Shown: piece by piece, positions 1-8,689 of the stretch
Layout of the letters: the number at the start of each line of letters is the position of its first letter
Position numbering within the stretch: the stretch's first letter is position 1
Source of the DNA: SKHV01 sp963678565
Lineage (GTDB): Bacteria; Bacteroidota; Bacteroidia; Bacteroidales; Prolixibacteraceae
Direction: 5' to 3'
Length of the DNA: 64,000 nucleotides
NCBI GenBank assembly: GCA_963678565.1
Contig: OY782875.1
Location: 1,736,001-1,800,000, forward strand
The notes under the pieces: generated by a model
What the model was told of the DNA's origin: nothing
Databases searched by the model: none
The model's input: only the letters and a program-made list of their open reading frames with translations
Made by a program: the position numbers and the translations under genes

Positions 1-802
1 AATGGGGAAGATCTTTTTAGCTTCTCCCTTAGATCCAACCGATTTGGCTCCCTTGGTGAAGAAGATGGAGGTAATTACTTGGGAAACACGCAAAGGTGGA
101 CTCATTGCTGCTGAAGAGCTACGCATTGGCAACATCGTGTTGCAATCGAAACCGCTACCTGAGCCCGATGAGGAGCACAAGGTAAAAGCCATTTGCGAGG
201 CAATTCAAAAGGAAGGGGAGCGTCTGTTGTCGTTCAATGAAGAGGTGCAGCAATGGCAAAATAGGGTGATGAGCTTGCGTAAGTGGCGACCTGCCGATCG
301 TTGGCCAAATGTTTCAACGGCTGCTTTGTTGGCTACCAATCACGAGTGGTTAGCGCCTTATTTAAATTCAGTGCGTAAAAACGAAGATCTGAAGCGAATC
401 AATTTAAAAGAGGTTTTGCATTTTTATTTAAGTTTGGAGCAGCAAAAGGCTTTGAATGATTTAGCGCCTGAAAGAATCAAGGTGCCCAGTGGTTCGAGCA
501 TTAAAATAGAATATCAAGGGAATGGTGAAGTGCCTGTGTTAGCAGTTCGCTTGCAAGAGGTGTTTGCCTTGGCTGATACGCCGACCATTAACGAGGGAAA
601 AACAAAATTGGTGATGCATTTGCTCTCGCCCGGATTTAAGCCTGTGCAGGTGACTTCCGATTTGAAAAGCTTTTGGAACAACACCTATTTCGAAGTAAAG
701 AAAGAATTAAAACGTCGCTATCCAAAGCACGCCTGGCCCGATAATCCTTGGAAGGAAGAGGCCATTCGGGGGGTGAAAAAGCGTAATCCGAATAAAGAAT
801 AA
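1..802 (+). CDS. hrpB: ATP-dependent helicase HrpB, C-terminal part (cut by window start)
   Basis: The reading frame is open from the first bases, and only about 266 residues of a protein that is normally over 800 residues are present, so the DEAH helicase core lies upstream of the window. The visible part carries the HrpB C-terminal signature: an LRKWRP..WPNVS segment near residue 93, then SDLKSFWNNTYFEVKKELK, and the closing RRYPKHAWPDNPW block at about residues 237-250. HrpB is a DExH-type putative RNA helicase of unsettled role. The ATG at position 2 is simply the first in-frame methionine and not the true start. The next gene starts only 4 bases after the stop, so the two may share a transcript. 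Confidence 0.93.
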   Translation, partial: MGKIFLASPLDPTDLAPLVKKMEVITWETRKGGLIAAEELRIGNIVLQSKPLPEPDEEHKVKAICEAIQKEGERLLSFNEEVQQWQNRVMSLRKWRPADRWPNVSTAALLATNHEWLAPYLNSVRKNEDLKRINLKEVLHFYLSLEQQKALNDLAPERIKVPSGSSIKIEYQGNGEVPVLAVRLQEVFALADTPTINEGKTKLVMHLLSPGFKPVQVTSDLKSFWNNTYFEVKKELKRRYPKHAWPDNPWKEEAIRGVKKRNPNKE

Positions 803-806
803 AATT

Positions 807-1187
807 ATGTGTAGCCTTTGTCCCTGTGGATCAAAATTAGAAGCCTCGGCTTGTTGTCAGCAAATAATAAGTGGTAAGCGCAATGCTGAAACAGCGCTAG
901 AGTTAATGCGTAGTCGCTATGTGGCGTTTACGCAGGCGAATGCCGACTATTTAATGCGCAGTCATTGTGCTAAGCGTCGTCCTTTGCGTGAGAAGATGGC
1001 CATTAAGAAATGGGCTGCATCGGTTCATTGGGTACAACTCATCATTTTGAAAACCGAAGCTGGTCAAACCAACGATGAGATTGGCTATGTTGAGTTTCGT
1101 GCTCTTTACATGGAAGATGGAAAGCTGCAGGAGATTCATGAAAACTCAAAGTTCATTCGCGAAAAAGGCAAGTGGGTTTATTGTTAG
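807..1187 (+). CDS. YchJ/UPF0225 family SEC-C motif protein
   Basis: A 126-residue cytosolic protein that begins with a cysteine-rich SEC-C-like zinc motif (CSLCPCGS, then ACC; residues 2-17). It continues with the YchJ core: a segment around ALELMRSRYVAF (residues 30-41) and a C-terminal NTF2-like half ending in FIREKGKWVYC. The length suits the family, which has no settled biochemical function. It follows hrpB by 4 bases and probably rides on that transcript. No signal peptide or membrane segment is seen. Confidence 0.88.
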   Translation: MCSLCPCGSKLEASACCQQIISGKRNAETALELMRSRYVAFTQANADYLMRSHCAKRRPLREKMAIKKWAASVHWVQLIILKTEAGQTNDEIGYVEFRALYMEDGKLQEIHENSKFIREKGKWVYC

Positions 1188-1400
1188 TAGAAAGTGGAAT
1201 GTAGGTGGCTGAGCTTATCGAAGCCGGTTATATAAAAGTTCCTGGGTTCCTGAGTGACAAAGTAACAGAGAGACAAATCTTAATCTTAATTCAGTATCTT
1301 CCATTTTATATTCGTGAATAAAACCTCAAATCATTCCCCTTTTCATAAACATTTTTTATTCCTTACTGTTTCGAAATTATTAGCAACAGAAGAGATTTTG

Positions 1401-1940
1401 ATGGAATTAAAATTGATTGATCAATCCAATTTTGAATATTATAAGAAGGCTTTATTAAACTTGTATGTGGCGACTTTTAGCGAAGGTGCTTCAGCACAGT
1501 TTGTTGATCCCGATTCGACAATAATTTATATGCATGAAATGCTTGAAACAGGCAATGGGATATTAGCATTAGTCGAAGATGATATTGCCGGTGCTTTATT
1601 CATTACAGGCTTAAGTTTCGACAAATCATTGCCTGAAAATATTGCAAAATCATTTCCAATTGATCAATCGGTATACATTAACGAAGTTATGGTTGATGCT
1701 AGGTTTCGCCGACAAGGCATCGGTAAATTGCTCATGGATGCTGCCATGCAAGAAATTGCTATGCAAAAGTCTCAATACTGTTTTATTCGGGTTTGGGAGG
1801 AAAATATTCCTGCCGTTGAGTTGTATCAGAAAGCAGGCTTTAAGGAGATTGCCAAGTTTGAAGATCATAAATTTTCACCCGATAAAAGTACCGTAAGAAT
1901 ATTCCCCAAAATCTATATGTTTAAAGAGATTAGTGCATGA
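1401..1940 (+). CDS. GNAT family N-acetyltransferase
   Basis: A GNAT acyltransferase that would use acetyl-CoA or a related donor. From the chosen start the protein is 179 residues. The acyl-CoA loop is visible as RFRRQGIGKLLMDAA (Q/RxxGxG/A type), followed by the conserved WEENIPAVELYQKAGF motif of this superfamily. An in-frame GTG at 1314 would add 29 residues that look unlike a GNAT N-terminus, so the ATG at 1401 is preferred. The stop overlaps the start of ovoA (ATGA), which points to translational coupling. The substrate is unknown; a link to ovothiol or thiohistidine chemistry is only inferred from that coupling. Confidence 0.8.
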   Translation: MELKLIDQSNFEYYKKALLNLYVATFSEGASAQFVDPDSTIIYMHEMLETGNGILALVEDDIAGALFITGLSFDKSLPENIAKSFPIDQSVYINEVMVDARFRRQGIGKLLMDAAMQEIAMQKSQYCFIRVWEENIPAVELYQKAGFKEIAKFEDHKFSPDKSTVRIFPKIYMFKEISA

Positions 1941-4039
1941 TGAATGAATTATTAACTCAAACCATCGATCTTATTTCAGGTAATCCTGCAGATAAGAGAG
2001 TTGAGATACGAAACTATTTTAAGAAAACATATGCTATTGATGAAGCTCTTTTTAAGTTGCTTAAACATGATGCAACCTATTACAAGAGAGCCGATCCTTT
2101 GCGCCATCCTTTGATTTTTTACTTAGGACATACGGCAGTTTTCTTTATGAATAAGCTCATTTTGGCGGGCTTGGTGAAAGAACGAGTCAATCCTCATTTC
2201 GAATCAATATTTGCTATTGGTGTAGATGAAATGAGCTGGGACGATTTGAATGAAAATCATTACGATTGGCCCGATGTTTCTGCTGTTTGGGAGTATCGTG
2301 AGCGTGTAAAAGAGGTCGTTTTGAAAGTTATTGATCATACACCATTAGAAATGCCCATTAGCTGGGAAAATCCGTTTTGGATTATCATGATGGGAATTGA
2401 ACATGAACGTATTCATTTAGAAACTTCTTCTGTGTTAATTCGCCAATTACCCATCGAAGAAATTAATACAGGGGCATTCGGAACTATTTGTGAAGATACA
2501 GGTGAAGCTCCTGAAAACAGTTTCGTTTCCGTAGAAGGTGGAACTGTTACTTTAGGGAAACCGAAGAATCATGCTTATTATGGTTGGGATAATGAATATG
2601 GAAATTATACTGAAGAAGTTGCTCCATTTAAGGCTGGCGAAATGTTGATTTCCAATGGAGAATTTAAGCAGTTTATAGATGCCGGAGGATACGAGAATCG
2701 AAACTATTGGACTGGCGAAGGCTGGTCGTGGTGTACCTATAAAGAGGCGCAATATCCTCTTTTTTGGGAGAAAGATCCTCAAGGATTTAAACTTCGCTTG
2801 GTTGACCGAATCGTAGAAATGCCTTGGAGTTGGCCGGTAGAAGTAAATTACCTCGAAGCAAAGGCATATGCCAATTGGTTGTCGGAACAAGATGGAAAAA
2901 GCTATCGTTTACCCAGCGAAGCCGAATGGTATAAAATGGCACAAGAGAATGGTTTGAAAGATAAGCCTGTTTTAGCCGAGAATGTGAATATCAATTTACA
3001 ACAGTTTGCGTCACCAATGCCGGTGAATAAAAATAAAACAGGTGCATTCTACGATTTGGCGGGGAATGTTTGGCAATGGACAGAAAACCCTATAACGGGT
3101 TTTCCGGGTTTTAAAGTGCATCCTTTGTACGACGATTTTACTACCCCTACTTTCGATGGAAAGCACAACATTATTAAGGGTGGTTCGTGGATTTCAACGG
3201 GAAATGAAGCAACTTACTTTGCCCGCTATGCCTTTCGTCGCCACTTTTATCAACATGCAGGTTTTCGTGTGGTAGAAAGTGATGTTCCATTGGTAATTCG
3301 GGAGGATAGTTACGAATACGATGAAGCGGTTGCACAATCGTGTGAAATGAACTATGGCAAGTCGCGATTAGGCATTGAAAACTTCTCAGTGCAGTTGGCA
3401 AAAATTAGCAAGGAACTAATTCAAGGAAAGTATGGTGTAAAAGCACTCGATTTGAATTGTGATACCGGAAGAACGGTGTTTGAATTGGCTCCATATGTTA
3501 GTGAAATTACTGGGTTGGATTTCTCTGCTCGCTTCATAAAAATGGCCGTCGACATGCAGACCAAAGGCTTTGTGCGTTACGTAACCAAGGATGAAAATGA
3601 ATTGGTTTTCTATCACGATGCGCAATTGAAAGAGCTGGGATTGGAGAATGCAGACCACATTCAATTTATGCAAGCCGATGCCAACAACATTAAGCCTATT
3701 TATACCGGCTACGATTTAGTGATTGCTCCGAATATATTGGAGGAGCTTTACAACCCAATTCAGTTTTTGAAGAGCATTCACGAACGTATCAATGATAGAG
3801 GTTTTTTGGTATTAGGCTCAACCTACGATTGGCAGCGCAATGACCTGAATACAGAGATGTGGCCGGGTGGCTATAAACAAGATGGTGAGCCGATAACTTC
3901 GCTCGATGGAATCAGTAAAATACTAAATACTTATTTTGAAAGGGTAGAAGCGCCTATTGATATAAACTATACCATTCCATATTCCAGCCGAAAAGTTGAA
4001 GTACGTACTTCGGAAATAACCATTTGGAGAAAAAATTGA
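1937..4039 (+). CDS. ovoA: 5-histidylcysteine sulfoxide synthase OvoA with C-terminal methyltransferase
   Basis: OvoA is a non-haem iron enzyme that couples histidine and cysteine to 5-histidylcysteine sulfoxide, the first step to ovothiol; its C-terminal domain methylates the imidazole. The 700-residue length matches full OvoA. In order: a DinB-like N-terminal domain with the iron-binding HERIHLE motif (H156, H160, E162) and an earlier conserved GHT; a formylglycine-generating-enzyme-like domain at about residues 190-450 (GGSWISTGNEATYFARYAFRRH); and a class I methyltransferase from about residue 490 (LDLNCDTGR as motif I, then VIAPNILEELYNP). The sulfoxide lyase OvoB is not in the window. 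The start overlaps the preceding GNAT stop. Confidence 0.93.
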   Translation: MMNELLTQTIDLISGNPADKRVEIRNYFKKTYAIDEALFKLLKHDATYYKRADPLRHPLIFYLGHTAVFFMNKLILAGLVKERVNPHFESIFAIGVDEMSWDDLNENHYDWPDVSAVWEYRERVKEVVLKVIDHTPLEMPISWENPFWIIMMGIEHERIHLETSSVLIRQLPIEEINTGAFGTICEDTGEAPENSFVSVEGGTVTLGKPKNHAYYGWDNEYGNYTEEVAPFKAGEMLISNGEFKQFIDAGGYENRNYWTGEGWSWCTYKEAQYPLFWEKDPQGFKLRLVDRIVEMPWSWPVEVNYLEAKAYANWLSEQDGKSYRLPSEAEWYKMAQENGLKDKPVLAENVNINLQQFASPMPVNKNKTGAFYDLAGNVWQWTENPITGFPGFKVHPLYDDFTTPTFDGKHNIIKGGSWISTGNEATYFARYAFRRHFYQHAGFRVVESDVPLVIREDSYEYDEAVAQSCEMNYGKSRLGIENFSVQLAKISKELIQGKYGVKALDLNCDTGRTVFELAPYVSEITGLDFSARFIKMAVDMQTKGFVRYVTKDENELVFYHDAQLKELGLENADHIQFMQADANNIKPIYTGYDLVIAPNILEELYNPIQFLKSIHERINDRGFLVLGSTYDWQRNDLNTEMWPGGYKQDGEPITSLDGISKILNTYFERVEAPIDINYTIPYSSRKVEVRTSEITIWRKN

Positions 4040-4083
4040 GTTTGAGACAGCTAAGTAACTTCTGTTGAAATGACAAAGGTTAC

Positions 4084-5409
4084 CTAGATCAAACTAATAC
4101 GAACTTTCTTCTTTTTTAGTTTTTGATTGTTTGTTTTTGCAATTACTTCATTTGCAACATCGGCATGTACCCCAACGTAGGCACAATTTTGGCTTAATTC
4201 AATTACGCCCAATTGTTCTTTATTTAATTTCCCAATCTTAAACATTAATCCGGCAATGTCACCTTTAGATATTTTATCTTTACGACCTCCTGTGATATAC
4301 AAAGTTTGCCATTTTGTAGGCTTTTCAATCTTCGAAAGTCTTAACTCTTTCGTTGAAATTCGCTTTGGTGAAATAGATTTAATGTAATCGGGTTCTCCTT
4401 CGTTTTCCCACTGTAAAATATAAGCAATTCCTTCGCGGTTCATACGTGCGGTACGTCCATTTCTGTGCGTAAATTCTTTTTGATGCAGTGGCAAATGGTA
4501 GTGTAGAATAAACTTGATTTCAGGAATGTCTAATCCACGCGCTGCCAAATCAGTCGCCACCAACAATTGATGCGAACCATTTCTGAATTTAATCAACGAT
4601 CGTTCTCTGTCAATTTGCTCCATTCCTCCATGAAAGCAACCATGCTCAATGTTATTTTCGCTTAAAAAGTTGCTTACCCGATCCAATGCATCTTTAAAGC
4701 TACAGAAGATAATTCCAGGTTGAGGACCAATATGTTCCAATGCTTTTGATAAGGTTTCAAGCTTGTCTTTGTCGGGAGAAAGGATAGTTTTAATTTCAAG
4801 CTGTTGATTTTCTTTTTTGCTGAAATTCAGTAAAATTGGTTTTTCCAGTCGAAGAAAATCTGGAATCTTTACGTCGCTGGTGGCCGAAGTTAAGATACGC
4901 TGTTCCACTTTTGGCAGCGTTTCCACAATCTCAATCATTTCTTTTTCAAATCCAATTTCTAAGGATTTGTCAAATTCGTCGAGCACTAAGGTTTTTAGAT
5001 GATCTAAGGAAAAATTATCACGACGAAGGCGATCGGCAATTCGTCCTGGAGTTCCAATTAAAACCGAAGGACGATGTTGTAAATCAATTTTGTCTAAAGT
5101 ACCCGAACGGCCACCATACACCGCATTTACTTTAAAACCCGCACCCATTTTACGAGTAACCTGTTCGATTTGAATCGCAAGCTCTCGCGAAGGTACAATG
5201 ATTAGCAGTTGAATTTCTTCACACTTTGAATCAAGATTTTCAATCAAAGGAAGTAAAAAGGCTAAAGTTTTACCGGTTCCTGTGGGTGAAAGTAAAATGA
5301 CATCAGATTGCTGTTGAATTTTTTCACCCGCTTCGATCTGCATTTTATTGAGCTCGGTAATTCCAAACTTCTCTAAAATTTCCTGTTGATTTTTCTTGTT
5401 TTTCGACAT
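4084..5409 (-). CDS. DEAD-box RNA helicase, DbpA-like
   Basis: A 441-residue ATP-dependent RNA helicase with both RecA domains. Visible motifs are the Walker A loop SPTGTGKT, PSRELAIQ (Ia), DEFD in place of DEAD (II), TSAT (III) and HRNGRTAR (VI). The last 70 or so residues (LYITGGRKDKISKGDIAGL onward) match the DbpA-type RNA-binding domain, which in Escherichia coli DbpA recognises 23S rRNA hairpin 92. A role in ribosome assembly is therefore likely but inferred. The gene converges on ovoA with 44 bases between stops and no obvious terminator there. Confidence 0.92.
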   Translation of the reverse strand: MSKNKKNQQEILEKFGITELNKMQIEAGEKIQQQSDVILLSPTGTGKTLAFLLPLIENLDSKCEEIQLLIIVPSRELAIQIEQVTRKMGAGFKVNAVYGGRSGTLDKIDLQHRPSVLIGTPGRIADRLRRDNFSLDHLKTLVLDEFDKSLEIGFEKEMIEIVETLPKVEQRILTSATSDVKIPDFLRLEKPILLNFSKKENQQLEIKTILSPDKDKLETLSKALEHIGPQPGIIFCSFKDALDRVSNFLSENNIEHGCFHGGMEQIDRERSLIKFRNGSHQLLVATDLAARGLDIPEIKFILHYHLPLHQKEFTHRNGRTARMNREGIAYILQWENEGEPDYIKSISPKRISTKELRLSKIEKPTKWQTLYITGGRKDKISKGDIAGLMFKIGKLNKEQLGVIELSQNCAYVGVHADVANEVIAKTNNQKLKKKKVRISLI

Positions 5410-5531
5410 GCGGCAAATTTAGCTATTCCCTGTATGATATTCATTTAAATTTTTGCGATATTATTATTTTCCTTCGATACTAATACTTTAACGAAAGCTA
5501 AAAAAGGAGTTGTGATGTAAGTTTTTGGACT

Positions 5532-7055
5532 TTATACTTTAATTAGTGCTCCATCTACTATTTCAAGAACTTCAATTGGTTTTAAAAAAGCTGTAAATAG
5601 CACATTTTGCTCTGGTGTATGAAGCATATCATACATTAAATCAACTGTTGTAATTTCAATCTTTTCTCCTCTCTTAATCTTTATTGCTAGACGCAATTTT
5701 AATTCTTGGTTATTTACATTTTTTAAAAGCGCTTTATCTACCTTGGCGATTATTTTATGGCTGTTTTTATTATTCAAATCAAGCAAAAGACAATGTTTCA
5801 GTGTAATGTTTCTAAGCTTTTTGTTTGAACAAATAATTTCATTATTCTTGTCATTTTTTACCGGATTATAGTTTTCGAAATAACCTTCTTCTCCATAAAA
5901 CTGTTTTAGCCATTTAGTATCACTTTGTTTTTTAGGAAGCTCTATATTGAAGCTATCGCGAATAAAATCAGCCAATTTATAAGTTGCGAGCAACGATCCA
6001 TTATAAGTCATATGCTGATTTTGGTTATAGGTGTTTTCGAAAGCATACAAATCAAATCCCTTATAATTAGGCATTTTTTGTAAGTCTAATCTATTGACCG
6101 AATATGTGTCGAGTAATTCTGACAATTCTTTGTACCAAGAATCATAATTCTCAATGTGCTTTTCATACATTGGAAGTGTCAAGAATATTAATTCAATATT
6201 TTCTTTTTGGCACAATTTCGTAATCTTTTCAACATAGTAATCAGCATATTTGCTGTATTGATAATCATCGCCATTTACGGGTGCACCTTTCGTATTATAT
6301 TTTTCCAAAATATCTTTTTCAATACCTGATGTAAATCGAACATATCGCCCAAGGTATAGTTTATTATCTTGTTTTTTTCGATTTGGTTTGTCTATTAGCT
6401 TTTTGTTCTTCTCTAATTGCTTAGGATTAGTGAATATGTAATCATGATTACGAATGGTAGTAGACCATGCATATAGGTAGTTATCAACATTAAACAAAAA
6501 AGGAGTTGACTTTAGTTTTGTAGCGAAATCTTTTCTTGCCGAAAAGCTTTTTATTTGATCAGACAAATCTGCATTTTTTAATTTGTAGGGATTGAAATTA
6601 TTAATTCCGTAGGTTTCAATAACCACTATTTTGGGTTTATGCACTTTTATGGCTTCCTTCATTCCAAAATATGAATCTGCAATATTGGTTCCTGGAGCAG
6701 CAAAGACGAAAGCTGTTGTGCCTAACGTAATGCTTAAGTTTTTTGGATTAATTCCTGTATATAAATGTGAATTGCCAAAAAGCATAATATCAACATCCTG
6801 ATTTTTAGATGCTAACTTATAAAATGAGTTCCATTTTCTAACTGTATGACTATTGCTTAATTCAGGATTGAAATAACCTTTGAAGTCAGAAAAAATAATA
6901 AGAGACCCAATAATAAGTGAGAGTAAAGCAACTTTTAATATGATGCAGGTCAGTGGTGTAGTATTTTTGTTGATTATATGTTGCAATCCCTTATTGTCGC
7001 TTTTGTTTTGGATCTCTGCCTTTTTAGTTGATTTATTTTTCATCTTTTGTTTCAT
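5532..7055 (-). CDS. Membrane-anchored SGNH-like protein, partner of MBOAT acyltransferase
   Basis: A 507-residue protein with one transmembrane segment at about residues 36-58 (CIILKVALLSLIIGSLIIF); the rest is probably periplasmic. It carries an SGNH-hydrolase-like block I (MLFGNSH, with Asn-Ser-His) and a downstream LTLPMYEKH region, as in the AlgJ/AlgX/DltD-type proteins that pair with MBOAT O-acyltransferases. It lies 11 bases downstream of the MBOAT gene on the same strand, so the pair probably moves acyl groups across the membrane onto an exported polysaccharide. The polymer is unknown. A decayed relative of this gene lies at 62880-63580. An in-frame ATG at 7043 is an alternative start. 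Confidence 0.75.
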   Translation of the reverse strand: MKQKMKNKSTKKAEIQNKSDNKGLQHIINKNTTPLTCIILKVALLSLIIGSLIIFSDFKGYFNPELSNSHTVRKWNSFYKLASKNQDVDIMLFGNSHLYTGINPKNLSITLGTTAFVFAAPGTNIADSYFGMKEAIKVHKPKIVVIETYGINNFNPYKLKNADLSDQIKSFSARKDFATKLKSTPFLFNVDNYLYAWSTTIRNHDYIFTNPKQLEKNKKLIDKPNRKKQDNKLYLGRYVRFTSGIEKDILEKYNTKGAPVNGDDYQYSKYADYYVEKITKLCQKENIELIFLTLPMYEKHIENYDSWYKELSELLDTYSVNRLDLQKMPNYKGFDLYAFENTYNQNQHMTYNGSLLATYKLADFIRDSFNIELPKKQSDTKWLKQFYGEEGYFENYNPVKNDKNNEIICSNKKLRNITLKHCLLLDLNNKNSHKIIAKVDKALLKNVNNQELKLRLAIKIKRGEKIEITTVDLMYDMLHTPEQNVLFTAFLKPIEVLEIVDGALIKV

Positions 7056-7066
7056 TGTATTAGGTA

Positions 7067-8500
7067 TTAAAATTGGAAATAAATGAAATTACTATCGTTA
7101 ACACCAATTCCGTATGATCCAAACATTATTATCAAAACTGCTAATATTAGATATACTGACCATCTTACAATAGTTGGTTTTGATATAAACCATTGATATA
7201 AATCCACTTTTCTCTCTTGAATAATTTCAAATATCATGAGGAAGATGAGCAAAAATATTGTGAATTTAAATTCAGTTGCTCCTAAACTATAATTGTATAA
7301 TGATTCAATATTTGAGAATCCTATTTTTGAAAAGATTGTGATGGCCTCATTGAATGTTGATGAGCGAAAAAAGATAAGTGATAATGCCCACAATACTGAG
7401 ACCAATATACTTGAAATAATATGGTTTGTATTTTTTTTATTGATTTTGTAAAGAATTTTATCTAAAAAGATTAAAAAACAGCCGTTTATAGCTCCCCATA
7501 TTACAAAGTTCCACGAAGCTCCGTGCCATAACCCACTTACCAGAAAGACAATCATTATATTTCTTTTTGTAGCTAACTTCCCTTTTCGATTGCCACCTAA
7601 TGGAATATAAATATAATCCATGAACCATGAACTTAAACTAATATGCCATCTCTTCCAGAAATTAGAAAATGAAGAAGATAGGTATGGGTGGTTAAAGTTT
7701 ATTGATAAATTAAAACCCAATGTACGTGCTGTGCCAATTGCGATATCTGAATATGCTGAAAAGTCAATATACAACTGAAAGGCAAAGAAAATTACGGCAA
7801 AAACTACAGGCCAACCTGAAGCATTGTCGGGAGTAACATAAACAGCATCTATAAAACGAGCAAGCCTATCGGCAATTACAATTTTCTTTAGAAAACCCCA
7901 GACCATTAATAATAAGCCACTTCTTAGAGCTTCGTAATTAATATGCTTTTTCTCATCGAATTGGGGTAATAAGTGCTTTGCTCTCTCTATAGGACCTGCA
8001 ACCAACTGCGGAAAGAAACTAACAAACGCAAAGAAACCAAAAATGTTTTTTGAAGGCTCAAGCTTTTTATAGTATATATCTAACGTATAGCTTAGTGTTT
8101 GGAAAGTATAGAAACTAATACCTACTGGAAGAATGATATTTAAAGTAGAGATATTTGGTGAATGACCAAAAAACGAAAATGCCTCTACAAAGCTTTCAAT
8201 GAAGAAATTATAGTATTTGAAGAAACCTAAGATTCCGATGTTAACAAACAAACTCACAAAGAGAAGTAGTTTCCTTTTTCTATTTGTTTTTTCCTTAAAG
8301 AGCCTAGCTCCAACAATATAGTCAACTAATGAACTGACGAATATTAATGAAAGAAATCGCCAATCCCACCAACCATAAAATATATAGCTAACTATGATTA
8401 AGAATATGTTTCGGCCTTTAATGTTTCGATTAAATAGACTCCAGTACAATATGAATACTAATGGAAAGAATATTCCAAATTCAATTGAATTAAAAATCAT
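7067..8500 (-). CDS. MBOAT family O-acyltransferase (AlgI-like)
   Basis: A 477-residue polytopic membrane O-acyltransferase of the AlgI/DltB type. Its many hydrophobic segments include the family landmarks YIPLGGNRKG and SGLWHGASWNFVIWGA, the latter holding the catalytic histidine. Family members take an acyl group from a cytosolic donor and pass it across the membrane for O-acylation of a cell-surface polymer. The adjacent SGNH-like gene, 11 bases downstream, is the likely periplasmic partner. The length is usual for the family. No polysaccharide biosynthesis genes are nearby, so the substrate stays open. Confidence 0.92.
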   Translation of the reverse strand: MIFNSIEFGIFFPLVFILYWSLFNRNIKGRNIFLIIVSYIFYGWWDWRFLSLIFVSSLVDYIVGARLFKEKTNRKRKLLLFVSLFVNIGILGFFKYYNFFIESFVEAFSFFGHSPNISTLNIILPVGISFYTFQTLSYTLDIYYKKLEPSKNIFGFFAFVSFFPQLVAGPIERAKHLLPQFDEKKHINYEALRSGLLLMVWGFLKKIVIADRLARFIDAVYVTPDNASGWPVVFAVIFFAFQLYIDFSAYSDIAIGTARTLGFNLSINFNHPYLSSSFSNFWKRWHISLSSWFMDYIYIPLGGNRKGKLATKRNIMIVFLVSGLWHGASWNFVIWGAINGCFLIFLDKILYKINKKNTNHIISSILVSVLWALSLIFFRSSTFNEAITIFSKIGFSNIESLYNYSLGATEFKFTIFLLIFLMIFEIIQERKVDLYQWFISKPTIVRWSVYLILAVLIIMFGSYGIGVNDSNFIYFQF

Positions 8501-8634
8501 GGTCGTTAGTTATTTTTAGTTTTTATAAGGACAATTCTCGGGTATATAATTTATATCTTCTATTTGTATTAAATTACTAAATGAAACATTTTTGTATAAA
8601 TGTTTGCAAATTAATTCTTTTTATGGAATTGCAT

Positions 8635-8662
8635 AAAAAAAGCTGCCTCAATTGAGACAGCT
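8635..8662 (-). terminator. Rho-independent terminator after ilvC
   Basis: A hairpin with arms AGCTGTCTC and GAGGCAGCT around an AATT loop (minus-strand reading, one G-U pair) is followed on the minus strand by seven T residues. It lies 28 bases past the ilvC stop. Confidence 0.85.
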
Positions 8663-8689
8663 CTTCACTATATAATAATTTATCTAGAA

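Noticed and set aside
4084..5409. DEFD in place of DEAD as a sign of an inactive helicase
   Set aside because: DExD variants are accepted in active helicases, and all other motifs are intact.
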